NCBI RefSeq assembly: GCF_018691265.1 | Contig: NW_024881313.1 | Coordinates: forward strand, 4,518,501 to 4,582,500 | Source of the DNA: Tyto alba | Lineage: Eukaryota; Chordata; Aves; Strigiformes; Tytonidae | Length of the DNA: 64,000 nt | Reading direction: 5' to 3' | In this document: piece by piece, positions 15,501 through 26,140 of the stretch | Layout: every line of letters begins with the position of its first letter | How positions within the stretch are numbered: the stretch's first letter is position 1 | Program-made: the position numbers and the translations under genes | Notes under the pieces: generated by a model | Database searches by the model: none | The model's input: only the letters and a program-made list of their open reading frames with translations | What the model was told of the DNA's origin: nothing

Positions 15501-18500
15501 TACATTGAAAAGACAGAAATTAAGCTGCATGTAAATACAGGTACTTCACTGTGTGACCTCCTAAATATGGAATACTCTCTCAGAGCAAGCAGGCACTTCT
15601 TATGTTCAAACAGTTACTAAGATCTTCCCAATCCTCGTTATTCAGTTCTTCTATATGTTAAGTTATCACAACATCAGATCACCATTTTTAAATTGTGAAT
15701 ATTAAAAACGTGGACATTAAGAAATAAACGATTTCCTTTTCTTCTCTATTGGTACACAAAGGCAATCAATACCAAAGCACGTCTATAACTTAAACCAACA
15801 TCCTAGAAGAACGGTGATGTAGATTACTTAGAAAAATATACCAAACTATAAGTGAGGAACAGAAAAGTTTTGAGGGAGTAGTTAATTAATGACACAGCAA
15901 GACCAAAACCATTAGCTGTAAGATTAACTGCTGCTATCACAGTTCTTTCCAGCATGCTGGCCTCAGCAAAATTAAATCTTCAGAAACCCAGAAAGTATTA
16001 CGATATACCCCACAAACACCCACACCTTTAACGCCACTCTCTTGAAGCAATATCTTTTATTATGCTCATAACATTCTTTCCTTGGGCCTCTGAGATATAT
16101 AGTAAACCTGCCTCCCTCGTATACCGAACAGCTGTCAGTCCTGTTTGCACACATAGGTCCTAGACAGAGGGTTAAACACTGCTTCCTAAAAGACAAGCAG
16201 GTTTTTCGAACACTTCTGCAAATCTGGACATTATGCATTAATAATGTAAAAATATCACATGGCCATATGATTAATCCACTTTATTGTGAAAAAGTCACAA
16301 GATGTAGACTTCCCCCAGACGGACCATTTTTGCAACCAGATGTAGTGCACATATTAATTATTTTTCCTCATTTCAAAGGTTTAGAGGGCCTCTCCAGATT
16401 TTGATTAATCAAAGATAAGCAGGGAAGAATAAAGAGGGGCCACTGGTCTTGGATCATTCTGGGAGTACAGACCTCCTATGAAATCAATCAAGAATGATAA
16501 GCCTTCTCCCCTTTGACTCCACACTAAGAACCATCAGTTTCTGCAAAGAAACCTTCACTGGTGGGAAAGTTGATCTCAAATTCTACTTCCCATAAAACTG
16601 CATGAAAAGGGAGTCAGGGTCAGGATGTCCATGCCAAGTACTAGACCAGTACTTATCTGTAAAACTGCCCTTTTTTTCCCTCTTTAACAAGGACGGACAT
16701 AACTGATCAAGACCTTTTGGCACTTGATTACAAATGACCCTCCAGAATGTCACAAAAGCAAAAAGAAATAGCAGCAATGAAAGACAACAGATTTGAAGAC
16801 TGAGTCAAAACCTGGTTTTAAGCCTCCTGTAGGGGATAAGGAAGAAAAAGAAAGATAAATATACAGAAAAAGAATAAAAATGCTGCGTATTCAGAACTGC
16901 TGCTGTGAAGGGTAACATCATCTCCATCATTGTACTTCTCACCCCTCCAAGTTTCTGCCAAAGGTCTAATCCCAACACTAGCATACACCTTTAGATATAC
17001 CTAGTTTGTAAGAAAAATGGTATATCTTAAGTAATTCTCCTATTTGCAATGTTACCCTTTCAGTTTATGAACACCGGGTTTGCATTTTTATCAACAATAG
17101 AAAATTACTTTCTTGGGAACAGTTTTAAATTTCCTACCACCACCACTAAGTACCTTACACTCAGCATTACAAAAGTTCAGTGTTTAGCAACTTAAATTAT
17201 GCTGGGAAGAACAAAAACATGTTTAATCTACAGCATATGCAGAGAAGTTCGAATAACCTGTTAAGTTTTAGATGAACTGTTATTTGTTTGCTGATTTCCT
17301 TAGTAGTTTGTCATAATGCTGTATGACACAAATCCCTAGCTTAGGTCTGAAGTTCTAGACCTATTCTACCTCCCAACAAGACCTTTTTCATGCCTCTGAT
17401 GGAGAACATGGAGGTGGTACTTTATCTTGCTTTGGCTCCTTATTTGAAATTGTTTTCTAAAATATCCTTGCGAAGAAGATAACTGCAAATAAACAACTGC
17501 AAACATCAAAGAACCTGCTGAGGTACCTTCCACTGAGGCCATTATCTTTTCATAGTACAAAATATACTCAGTAGACACAGCAAACTGCAAATATTCCTAG
17601 TGAGGACAGAGAAAATAACCTCACAAGCTTTAAGTCTAGCAAGTGAAAAAGAATGTGTATCAAGTGAAAAAGACTGGTATAATGAAGAGCAAAATGAATA
17701 AATAACCACAATAAGACACTCAAAGAAACTCTTATGAGCAATTTATGGCTCCTACCAAGGATTCCATTTCTAACATCACTTCTTCACATAAGCTGCACAA
17801 CACTAATGGCAACTACAACAATCACAAATGCAAATGTAGATGGAACAAAAAGAGTCTATTAGACATGTAGTGCATACTATGGTAACATTTAAAAACTCAA
17901 GCTAGAAATTAAAAGTCTGTATATGAAATCAGGTTTTGCTTCTGGAACTATCAGTTCTATTTCCATTTTAAAAAGAAACTGACAAACCAAACCCCTAAAA
18001 CTTGCTCCTCAGAACAGAACTTTTTAAAAGAAGCTTCAATTGTCATTCTACATTGAACAGTCATGGCAAAAAAGTAGGTATAGATCTTCTCCCACACACC
18101 TTCCTCGTCCACTTGTTTCCATCACTGTGATGCCAGCACAGCTGCCCATTGCATCACACAGTGATCAAATTGAAGAACCAAACCAGTTACGAAATAAGAT
18201 GGTAAAAGTTGGGGGAGGAGGGGCTGTATTCTTCTGGCAGATCACTTCCCTAATCCATTTCACTGTGCACAAACAGCTGGACTAGCAAAACAAACAGGAT
18301 AATACAAGGATACAAATAACCTACTCAAGACATCATTGCTGCTGAAGAAACGTACCTGGACTTGCAACCTAAACGCAAACCATTCGCTTAAGAAGGTACC
18401 TATAGGTTTTGTTCACTTCAATAAAAAAAATTATTAGCTAACCAGTGGAGCAAACACAGGACAGAATACAGCTGAAGGCATTGCTCCTGAAAATGGAACG

Positions 18501-21217
18501 AAAGTCAACATTTAGAACCAAAAATAATGTACGGGAGGGGGGAACCAAACAGAAAAAAACACACACAGGGAAGAAAAAAAAAAAAAAAAAAAATCTTACT
18601 CCATACTTATTTTCTATACTAATCTGAAATTATCAGTAAGTTTTTTTTGGCTGGAGGGAGGTGGCAGGGTGTTTCTTTTTAAACTATGTGCCTCTGTCCA
18701 GTATTCACTATTACAACACTAGTAACTTTCTGTGCAAATCCAGGCAAAGGTTAAATGTTATCAGCTTAAACAGGTTTGTTTTCTAAGCAATTTGTTTACC
18801 TCAGAAAGACCAGGTGGATTTCTATTCCAGATACATCAACAGTCAGTGAATTGATACTTTGAGTTTTCCCATAGAAGCCTCACTTTCCCTGCATGCTAGG
18901 CCAATACCAAAGGCCATTAATTATTGTTCTCATAATACGTCAATATTTGCTTTCTTTTAAATGCTGAAAATCACTTTAGTAAACATGCATCACATACTGC
19001 AGATCCTTCTTATGTGTTTTAGAAAGGTAAATGATAAAACCCCTGACTATTTTACCAGTTTTCAAACCACCTCCAGGTAGTTTGTTGATTATACAGTAAC
19101 TATCAGTTCTAAAGAAGTCACTCATTTTTACACTCAGATCACAGTATAGTACAACTTCTGTCTATTATCTATCCCAGTATGATTACATTTTCAGCATTTA
19201 TTTTACTGTAAACATTACACTGTAAACATTACTCATCCAGATGCATATTTGTAGACACAGATACCATTGGGCATCAGGTTCCATTTAACTCACTGTACTA
19301 GAACTACACTAAGACAGTGTATTTGTAACACTCAGTATAAGCTGACCTAGTCACAAAAAAGAAAACACTTTTTATCCTTTTCCTCATCTCACAGTGCTTC
19401 CTTCCCTCGTGTTGATGAGAATTAGGTGAACCGAAAACTCAGTTGGGGAATTCCATTAAAAAAAAATCCAGTCCCAAAATGTTGGTCTTAACCTCAATCA
19501 ATTCCCTGATTTGATTCATCACACAAGAGCTTGTTTCACATAAAGGAGAGGAAGAACAAGAAATAAGCCACCCTGTGTAAAAAGATGTTCCTTTCAGCAG
19601 CAGTACTACCATATACCACCTCAGCATGTTCCTCAAATGACTGCCAAAGCTGTATTACCTGCCACTGTTAAGACGGAAAACTCTACCTCAATAGTTTATG
19701 AAATCTATCATCACAGTCAAGATGAAATCAAAGATACCTGTACGTAGCATTTTGCGTAGTCAATGAAAAACTGGTTCATACCTTTTTTTTTTTATTTTCC
19801 TATTTAGTAGTCTTCAGGTCCTGTCTGACTGCCTCCCTCACTTAGATCAACAGACAAAGCCACAACATTGACTTCTCAAGTTACATTTAAATAATTTCAA
19901 AATGCTTATGCATAATATGAACAGCACCCTCTTTAAAGATTTGATAAAGATTTTTTTAAAGTTTCATTAATGCCATTAAATAAACATTCAAGTGTGCTCA
20001 GTTACACTATTTGTCAAAACTTTGCAAATAATCAAGGTATATATTTACACAAATATTTCTTAAAACTTCCCACTAGAGAAATGTGTCTGTACAATAATGC
20101 TTCCCTCGCACAATTCAGTGATTGTACAGGCATTACATACAGCATTAAAAATGTTTCTGCTTTGTTACAGAGCATAGTACTTCTGTTTTGCAGAAGAGTA
20201 ATTTATCTTGAATAAAGACTAGCAATCCATTGGTGATCTGCAGATTACAATGAGGTCAAGCATTTACACTCTTAAACTGTGGACAGTTCTAAGGGAAAGG
20301 TCCTTCAGTACTGAGATAGCCTGTTACCTTTCCCCCTTTTCCACTGCCAAAGCATCCCTTCTTTAAAGCCCAAATCAAAACTTCTATTAACCATTCAAGT
20401 AAGGAATTTAAGCATCATCTCCTAGGAGCTATACTGATAAAGAAACACAGATCAAGGTTTTAAATACAACCAGATAAAAGAATTAATCAATTTCTAATAC
20501 CATAAATGAAACTTTATTAACATTTAAAAATAACTCCAAATAACTTAGCTGTGGCCTCACCCCTCTTTCGTTTTTCAAGGGTCTGTTTTGAATAATTTCA
20601 GTGATTTATACAGCTCAGTCTGTTCTAGCAACAAAAATGAGTCAGGGATGTGGGTCAGGATATCTCCAGCTTAGTTTTTGCTCCTTCCACACACATTTCA
20701 CACTTACACTGGCTCACAGTCCTTATATAGTCCTGCTCACAATGTCACTCTGTACCCACGCACCTCTACTCAAATCTTCTCCACTTACTTCTGCACAACA
20801 CCACCACATCACACCTTCCCTTTACTCCAGCAGACTTAGTGTATTCATTCCTCTAGTTTTGATCTCCAGTTTGATCTCTGTTACAAAATTCACTCTCTAA
20901 TAGCAGGAACGAATACATCACTTCAGTGACATTCCATTTAAGTTTATGAGAGAGCTTTTACTGTTATTTGAATTGTTTTAACTGGTAAGAGAGAAGACAG
21001 TAAACATTTGAGAAGTAGCAATGTAACAAGCTTTACCTACCTTGAAAATGCCAACCCAGTCTTTCTGATGAGGATGGATGAACTGGGTCAGGGTATAGTG
21101 ACATTCAAGATGTGTGTTCGGCAAATAACTTTTTGCCACGTTTTGAAAAATCACATGTGCAAAATTGGAAGTTTGCAAAGTATTAGCTGAAGACGGAACT
21201 TCTTGAAAGGATGACAT
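432..21217 (-). CDS. TAX1BP1: TAX1BP1, Tax1-binding protein 1 (partial gene: coding exons 1-4, 3' part outside window)
   Basis: Four minus-strand exons (21217-21041, 5848-5746, 2285-2098, 590-432) join in frame to 627 nt, or 209 residues, that I recognise as the N terminus of TAX1BP1. This is a cytosolic autophagy receptor of the CALCOCO/SKICH family that binds ubiquitinated cargo and ATG8 proteins and restrains NF-kB signalling. Residues about 20-125 form the SKICH domain (contains KDWVGIFKVGW and YYLPNDDGEFYQF). Residues 146-148 are LVV in a DMLVV context, the position of the family's non-canonical LC3-interacting motif. From about residue 157 a Lys/Glu-rich heptad-like segment begins the long coiled coil. 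All junctions are GT/AG with matching phases and no stop. The rest of the coiled coil and the C-terminal zinc fingers must lie left of position 1. It is divergent to HIBADH, as in mammals. Odd: a five-residue insertion near the N terminus. Identity is from remembered family sequence, not a search. Confidence 0.96.
591..2097 (-). other. TAX1BP1: TAX1BP1 intron between coding exons 3 and 4
   Basis: A 1,507-bp intron with donor gtttga (minus strand, at 2097) and acceptor at 591-592. It contains a CR1 3' end at about 985-1209, a short (CA)n at about 945-957 and a T/G-rich run around 1470-1512. No other coding sequence is supported. Confidence 0.85.
985..1209 (+). mobile_element. CR1 LINE fragment, 3' end, plus orientation
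   Basis: The segment matches my memory of the avian CR1 3' region in order: a GGTGGTGAAACACTAGAACA block, a 'gatgccccatccctggaaac' block, a ggacagggctctgagcaacct block, then the ttccttccaaccca block and the terminal ATTCTATGA-type octamer at about 1201-1209. It is a 5'-truncated, diverged dead copy lying antisense to TAX1BP1 within its intron. CR1 elements typically truncate at the 5' end and make no clear target duplication; none is visible here. Confidence 0.85.
2098..2285 (-). CDS. TAX1BP1: TAX1BP1 coding exon 3 (end of SKICH domain and LIR motif)
   Basis: The exon encodes protein residues 94-156. It starts by completing a split Gly codon (G|GA), then TAT TAT CTA, giving YYLPNDDGEFYQFCYVTHKG. 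It continues through the SKICH-to-linker region to the DMLVV LC3-interacting motif and ends AGLLE. The length is 188 nt (phase 1 in, 0 out), complementing the 103-nt upstream exon. The acceptor, atttatcttgatag, has a poor polypyrimidine tract; the donor is GAG|gtttga. Read-through past either splice site soon meets stops, supporting the exon limits. Confidence 0.96.
2286..5745 (-). other. TAX1BP1: TAX1BP1 intron between coding exons 2 and 3
   Basis: A 3,460-bp AT-rich intron. It holds a minus-strand CR1 fragment at about 4811-5060. Short open frames here (for example 4106-4294 on the minus strand) have no recognisable homology and no good exon context. Nothing else is seen. Confidence 0.85.
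4811..5060 (-). mobile_element. CR1 LINE fragment, minus orientation, old
   Basis: The plus strand reads like the reverse complement of the CR1 3' region: a 'tctgaaggtcacctcgtcca' start, then 'ctgttcaagtgctgcacgac', then the characteristic 'aaagttcttcctaatgtcag' block, then the 'ccattgtccgtttttgtatt' block. The middle is well diverged and the 3' terminal octamers are not clear. It is in the same orientation as TAX1BP1, within its intron. Confidence 0.75.
5746..5848 (-). CDS. TAX1BP1: TAX1BP1 coding exon 2 (SKICH domain core)
   Basis: The exon encodes VGWSTARDYYTFLWSPMPEN followed by YVEGSTVNSVLTFQ, plus the first base of a Gly codon (residues 60-94). The length is 103 nt, entering at phase 0 and leaving one base, which is completed by GA at the next exon. 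The acceptor is ttattttattttag|GTTGG and the donor TTTCAAG|gtgaat. The VGW continues the KDWVGIFK that ends the previous exon, as in vertebrate TAX1BP1. It was found by reading through splice sites because it is too short to stand out as an open frame. Confidence 0.96.
6073..6108. repeat. 18-bp tandem duplication, near-perfect
   Basis: Two adjacent copies, at 6073-6090 and 6091-6108, both beginning aaggcaataaa and ending gggtc plus one base. They differ at two positions. This looks like a local slippage duplication in a TAX1BP1 intron. Confidence 0.8.
7885..7929. repeat. A-rich low-complexity run
   Basis: About 20 consecutive A, then CAACAAAACAAAACA, then A again. It is preceded by a short T run, so it can fold back weakly. 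No retroposed gene body is recognisable next to it. Confidence 0.9.
9353..9408. repeat. A-rich low-complexity run
   Basis: Runs of A interrupted by single or double C over about 55 bp. Simple sequence; no processed pseudogene or SINE body is recognised upstream. Confidence 0.9.
9719..9794. repeat. T/G-rich low-complexity run
   Basis: About 75 bp of T with G clusters (tttgggtttg, ttttgggggtgg) ending in about 16 T. On the minus strand, which is the sense of TAX1BP1 transcription, it reads as an A/C-rich tract. No other feature is seen. Confidence 0.9.
10057..10082. repeat. 26-bp perfect palindrome
   Basis: Left arm ATATGCAGTTTT (10057-10068), two-base centre AA, right arm AAAACTGCATAT (10071-10082). 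The arms are exact reverse complements over 12 bp. It lies in the large TAX1BP1 intron. It could extrude a cruciform, form an RNA hairpin, or be a pair of half sites; ATGCAG-type half sites are only loosely octamer-like. No function is claimed. Confidence 0.95.
13268..13302. repeat. A-rich low-complexity run
   Basis: Two runs of about 16 and 15 A separated by GGG. Simple sequence in a TAX1BP1 intron. Confidence 0.9.
18570..18592. repeat. Poly-A run
   Basis: About 22 consecutive A, preceded by an A/C/G-rich stretch. No retroposed sequence is recognised upstream. Confidence 0.9.
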
Positions 21218-21224
21218 GTTTGAT
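21041..21224 (-). CDS. TAX1BP1: TAX1BP1 coding exon 1 (contains start codon; 7 nt of 5' UTR)
   Basis: The acceptor ttttgttacag precedes ATCAAAC and the initiator ATG at 21217-21215 (A at -3, acceptable Kozak context). The exon encodes 59 residues, MSSFQEVPSSANTLQTSNFA then HVIFQNVAKSYLPNTHLECH, ending KDWVGIFK, and closes at donor AAG|gtaggt (21040/21041) in phase 0. This is the first half of the SKICH domain. Compared with remembered mammalian TAX1BP1 (MTSFQEVPLQTSNF), five residues, SSANT, are inserted before LQTSNF. The exon is unambiguous; the insertion is in frame and not caused by a splice choice, because it lies inside the exon. Confidence 0.96.
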
Positions 21225-24186
21225 CTGTAACAAAATTGTAGAAGTTGGTATTTTAATATAGTGGAAAAATTAGTTACGTTACAAAAATTAATCTATTTGA
21301 AATATACAAGACAGAGAAACCTAACAATTAGTTCCATTGTTCTGAGAACAGATAACTATAGACCAAGTCTACCAAAGTGCACTGCCTCAGTATCACTCCA
21401 AAACAATCACCTCTCAGAATAAAAGGGCAGTTATTTCAGCAATGACATCAAGATGGAGAGAAAGCACTGCTTAGCTGAATGCCCCTAGTATTATATCTCA
21501 GATACAGCAACAGAAAGTGGGAAGTAAAAGAGTTTGTGTAAAAACAAAGCAGGGTTCTAACTTGATGAAATATTCTTAATGGTTCTGGATGTGCCAGGGA
21601 AGGAAAAACACAGTTCTGTAGTTCCGTACTTTAAACTTTTCTCAGAATCTGTACTGCTCAGTGCTTTTCACAGCATTTTTATACATGAAGTTTTTCTTCC
21701 CTTCACAGTAAAAGTGACAAGTTTATCTAAACAAGATGGTTTTGTCTGATTTTGTTTAGGTTTTTTTTCCTTCTTCTTCAAGAGTTCTCTTGCCTCTGTT
21801 TAGCAGTTTGTGAGCATCTCTTACCTTTCTCACCTTAACACATATGCTCCCAGCCCTGTATGTTTAGCTTCATTACCATAAACAATGGACTTGACTGATA
21901 GCAAGAACATTTAGGTAAGCATGCAGTTTGATGGATTAACACTACTCAGTTGGACTGCAAAAGCTTTTAATCATGCTTTCCATTCATCACCTCATTCCCA
22001 CCACATTACTAAAAACTACAGCAGTGCATGATGTTTCACATGCAGAACAAAAATATCCCTTCCTCTGATTCGGCAACATCTGCCAAAAATGTAAGATGGG
22101 CAACTGAGAAGTTTCAAGTGTTTGACTTCAACGTACAATCACAAGTTTGTCAAAACATTTGATATCAGGAGGATCGGAGCCTTATATATCCAACATATTT
22201 CTAGAAAGATGAGCCATCCCATTCTTGTAATTGCTATTATAAGTAATCTGATACTCACCAAGCAAATTCACACCTCAAATGAGGTAACTGCCAATATAAT
22301 ATACTTAATGGCATAATATATTACTCTCATTGAAGATACGTGTAGAAACCAATCCCAAAAAGGGACGGGCCACTGCAAGTCTCAGGAAGTTCAAAGATCA
22401 AAGGCTATTTTTGTATTTTCTATGGCCTTTTAAAATTTCACCAGTTAAAAAATAAGTAGCAAGGAATTCACATTTTCTGAAACAAAACGTACTCTGAAGT
22501 AAACATGTATTCATCACTCAAAACAAGGAAAAGGTAAACAGGCATTTTTTTAGGTTTAAGCCCTCGACGTTTTAAGCTTATTACTGCCCAATTTTGCATA
22601 ACACATGAAGTTCACATGGGCAGCCATGATATTATTTTGACGTATCAGATGTTAAGTAGAAAGCAGTTTTGTACCCCGAACAACACAAGTAGTAAGATAA
22701 AATGCCAAGCTTGTGAAGATTAACAGATATAAATCACAAAAACAAGAACCTACAGAAGCAAGAAATCAAGGAAAGATCGAAAGACAGCTTTTGAGAGACA
22801 AGAGGGTACACATAAATCATATCTGTTATCTTGCTTCAGAGTCCAAAAGAGCGTAGGAAATTTTATGGCATAGTAAACCCTGAAAACTCCCACACCTCTC
22901 AAAGCAGAGGATTACATTTAAGACATTTCTCAAATCCACTCAGAATTATAAGTGGTATGAAGCAGCAGTTTCTATAATTCTAAAAGAAACAGAATAGACT
23001 TAATTTTTTTCAAGTGCAACACATTAAATCATTTTTAGTAACTTAGTAGTACTTGAAGCCAAATATTGACACAAAACAGACTGTTTAAGTTTTCATTATC
23101 CATTATAAGTACAGAAAGAGTAAACAAAACATTAAGTAACAAAAACAACTGAATTTAATTTTTCTAAAATATGTCCATTTTTAAAATTGGATAGTTTATT
23201 ATAAGCACATATTGCAAATCAATAAAAAATAACAATAATTTTAAAAACCACACACCAAAACCACCCCCAACCCTTCATTTCTGCACACTGGTTGCTAGCT
23301 ATCACAGCCGAGTACTAGCCTCAGTGAAAACAGCAAAGGGAGGCTGGTTTCCAAGCCCAAAGCAGAACTAGTCACAAATCAGAACTTGTACAGACCAGCA
23401 GAATCATTTGGGATTACTGTTCTCCAGCAGGAAAATCCCCAGAGCTTAGGTGAAGCCGAGATCTACTTACAGTTCAAGGATAGTTTAGGGGATGCTGGGT
23501 GCTTGCTTACTTAGCTCACAGCTACCGGTTGGGAAATAGAAGAGGAGGAGGAGGAGGAGGCGGAAGAGCTACGCTTAGGCTTCATTACTAACATGACAAG
23601 CGATTCCCTCGGGGAGGCTGAACGACGCGTTTGGTTTGACGCACCGAAAAGGACGGAGGGAGCAAAACCTCGCCAGGCAGGAAAAACAAAAGCAGGACGA
23701 GCCGCGCCGCCCCAGCCAGCTCCTCCCGGCACCCTCCGGCTGCGGCTCCGCCGGGCCGGGGCGCACCTGACACCCGCGGCCCCAACCCGCCCCACCTTCC
23801 CCCCGCTCCGCGGGGCCGGCCTGCGCCCCGCCGCCGCCCCCCGCCCCCGCCCCTGCCCTGCCCTGCCCTGCCCTGCCCGCCGCAGATCACCTTTGCCCCG
23901 GGCCTTCGCAACGCGCTCGCCGCCGCGGCGGGGGAGAGGAGTCCCGCCGCCTCCCACAGCACGGCCGCCTGGGCCCCGCGCCCCCCCGAAACGGCCGCTG
24001 CTCCCCCGCTTCTCCCCTCCCGACTACGACTGGCCCAAGACAGAGGCCGACTTCCCTCCCGGTGGCGCAGAACTGAGGCCCGCGGCCTAACGGCCCCGCC
24101 CGCCCCGGCAGCTGCCGGAGGCCGGCAGGGAAAAAGGTGTCGGAGCTCCCCGTCCCCCCTCAGCCCGGCCGCGGCGGGCCCCTCAC
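21225..24186 (-). other. TAX1BP1: TAX1BP1 first intron (5' UTR intron)
   Basis: About 2.96 kb between the coding-exon acceptor at 21225-21226 and the proposed 5' UTR donor at 24185-24186. The distal half is AT-rich and the last 0.6 kb lies in the CpG island. No other exon is supported. Alternative minus-strand donors at about 23471 (ACT|gtaagt) and 23505 (TAA|gtaagc) could mark other first exons. Confidence 0.55.
23851..23875. repeat. (CCCTG)5 pentanucleotide repeat
   Basis: Five perfect tandem CCCTG units inside the TAX1BP1 CpG island. A short microsatellite in the first-intron or promoter region. Confidence 0.95.
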
Positions 24187-24255
24187 CTACAGAGGCGCGG
24201 AGGGCGCCGGGGACATCAACATGGGGCCTCCGCCACCAGCGCCTCGCAGCCCCGC
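24187..24255 (-). other. TAX1BP1: Probable non-coding first exon of TAX1BP1 (5' UTR)
   Basis: On the minus strand, CCTCTGTAG|gtgagg at 24187/24186 is a strong splice donor within the CpG island. About 80 bp upstream lies an ETS/CRE-like GGAAGTGACG motif, which in CpG-island promoters often sits at or just above the start site. TAX1BP1 has a non-coding first exon in mammals, and the start-codon exon has a clear upstream acceptor, so an upstream exon must exist. The 5' boundary is a guess, and other donors are possible. Confidence 0.45.
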
Positions 24256-24266
24256 CTGCCCGCCCG

Positions 24267-24276
24267 CGTCACTTCC
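24267..24276 (-). promoter_or_regulatory. TAX1BP1: ETS/CRE-like site (GGAAGTGACG)
   Basis: The minus strand reads GGAAGTGACG, a composite ETS (GGAAGT) and CRE-half (TGACG) motif common in housekeeping CpG-island promoters and bound by GABP/ELK-type factors. It is placed just upstream of the proposed first exon. Function is inferred from motif and position only. Confidence 0.5.
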
Positions 24277-24337
24277 AGCCGCGGCTCTGCCCCCGCGGGG
24301 GCGGGCCGCCGCCAGGGAGCCGCCGCCGGAGCCGGCC

Positions 24338-24354
24338 GGGGGGGGGGGGGGGGG
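24338..24354 (+). repeat. Run of 17 G
   Basis: Seventeen consecutive G flanked by CCGGCC-type sequence in the TAX1BP1 promoter island. It is a candidate G-quadruplex former and a likely spot for length error in sequencing or assembly. Confidence 0.9.
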
Positions 24355-26083
24355 CCGGGCCGGGCCCGCGCCTCTCCGCCCCGTCCCGCTTGAGGCCCCT
24401 CAGGCCGCCTCGCGCTGCCGCAGCCCGCACGGCTGCAGGGGGGCGAGAGGGCCCGGGCGGGGCTCTGCTCCCAGCGCCCGTGGAGCCCTGCAGCTGTTAC
24501 CTCCGTCGAGCGCACCTACCGCAGGTCCCTCCCTTCATCTTCGTTATTACAACGTTACAGTACTCACGTACCCTACTTTAGTCGTCTCCGTCTCGGTCCC
24601 ACTTCCAAAACACAGGCGTCCTTGCACCTCAGAAGCCGCCACCATTAATCTCCCAGCCTTTGCGAGTCTTCCCAAGCTGACGGAGGGGTGAGATAAGAGC
24701 GACCATAAATGTTTACACACGGTTCTCCTGCTTGCTTACGGTGGCGGATCTCCGTGAACATACAATACCTCACAAATAGACTGAATTTACTTGATTTTCA
24801 ACCAATGTCAAGTCACAGATCACTTACCAGAGTAACAGGACTGAGTAACGACGAACAGTGATGAGTAATGGTCACCGGTTCTGTGGGATTTCTCCCAATA
24901 TGCCCAACGTTGGCTGCTACCACAAACTCTCTTCAAGATCACCTTTAACTCTTTGCTACTACTGTTTCTTACATGGTTTCATGTGTATTCCCATCAAACA
25001 GGTTATCTGGAGAGACATTATAATTAATATTATCTAATATTATAGAATTAATTATTAGAAGTTTTGACTTAGGTTTTTGACAAGTTCACCAGCTTTTTCA
25101 TGGGCAGTCCTAACAGAAATTAAACTAAGCTGGAGCATAAAAATCGTCTTTTTAAGTAATAAAGGTTATTCATTGTACTGGCTTCTGTTTTGTGCTTCTT
25201 GTTTCTGAAAACAGTCTTATGTCTTCAGGTGTATCACAGATTACTAAGTAATCATTTGATTTGTATACACAGCTAATAATCTCCTGTATCATCCATATAC
25301 TCCATTTTCCCTGGAAAGCAATAAATTTCCTACACTGTACTAATAGATCATTTCAGAAGACACAAGAACTGTATGTGCAGCACTCTCTCCTTTAAGACCA
25401 GATCAATTTTTGTAGTGGAAAATGAAACTAGTACATTAATCAGAAAAGCAATAAATATTTTTAAGGAGGTGGGGAGAGCTATTTCTTCTTATCTCTACCC
25501 TCCATTTCTTCTCCTCACTGCTCTTTGCTCTGTATGACCTGATAAAGGGCTGTCTAAGAGTCACAAGACACTGTTCTCGCGTGGGCTGGGACTTGGGAAG
25601 AACTTGGGGTTTGCAATTATTAGCTGGGGAGTATCAGTGTTGGTGAGACTAAGTAGTTTTGCTTTTATTTAACACCGTTATAATGCTGGTTTATGGGAAT
25701 ATAATGGTAAGTTTGAAATAAAGATGTTCTTTGGCAGCTAACAAAGTTTTTACAATGAATGCCTTGAAAAAAACTCTGCTTCCTAATTTAAAAAAAAAAA
25801 AAAATCCCCTATTCTGAGGGTTTTAAGAAACTTGAGGTATTTCTGTGCTCAGTCCATAAATGTTTATTCAGTCAAAAGAGTTAGTTATGGTTTAGTCATA
25901 ATTCAGTATTAAGTTACTGCTTCTATTGCTAAATGCATATGTAAAAGGTAAAACAAACTACATATGCTGGTTGTCACATGTACAATGTAAATATTTGGAC
26001 AAACAAATCAAGAATAATCTTGTATTTTCTTGTACTTATATCCACAGTTTTCAGGAAAACATGTATTTTTAAACTCTTTATCT

Positions 26084-26140
26084 TAACCACATATATATAG
26101 TGGTTATATATATATACACACACACATATATATATATGAT
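26084..26140. repeat. AT/AC simple repeat with inverted-repeat hairpin
   Basis: TAACCAC (26084-26090), ATATATATA, GTGGTTA (26100-26106) form an exact 7-bp-arm inverted repeat around an AT core. This is followed by (TA)n, (CA)n and (TA)n to about 26137. Likely a polymorphic microsatellite prone to cruciform formation. Confidence 0.9.

Larger units (their letters stand above)
5849..21040 (-). other. TAX1BP1: TAX1BP1 intron between coding exons 1 and 2 (15.2 kb)
   Basis: A long AT-rich intron of 15,192 bp. It holds low-complexity A-rich runs (7885-7929, 9353-9408, 13268-13302, 18570-18592), a T/G-rich run (9719-9794), an 18-bp tandem pair (6073-6108) and a 26-bp perfect palindrome (10057-10082). 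I see no CR1 copy with a clear 3' end, no coding exon and no RNA gene; all open frames are short and unrelated to anything I recognise. Confidence 0.8.
23540..24520. promoter_or_regulatory. TAX1BP1: CpG-island promoter of TAX1BP1
   Basis: About 1 kb of very GC- and CpG-rich DNA in an otherwise AT-rich region, immediately upstream of the TAX1BP1 start-codon exon. It contains GC-rich Sp-type sites, a GGAAGTGACG ETS/CRE-like site on the minus strand (24267-24276), a (CCCTG)5 repeat (23851-23875) and 17 consecutive G (24338-24354). Large open frames here on both strands are artefacts of GC richness. The transcription start is inferred, not seen. Confidence 0.85.

Noticed and set aside
23511..24691. 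Open frames of 99-184 codons on both strands in the TAX1BP1 CpG island
   Set aside because: Low stop-codon density from high GC explains them. The products are Pro/Arg/Ala/Gly-rich with no homology, and frames overlap on both strands.
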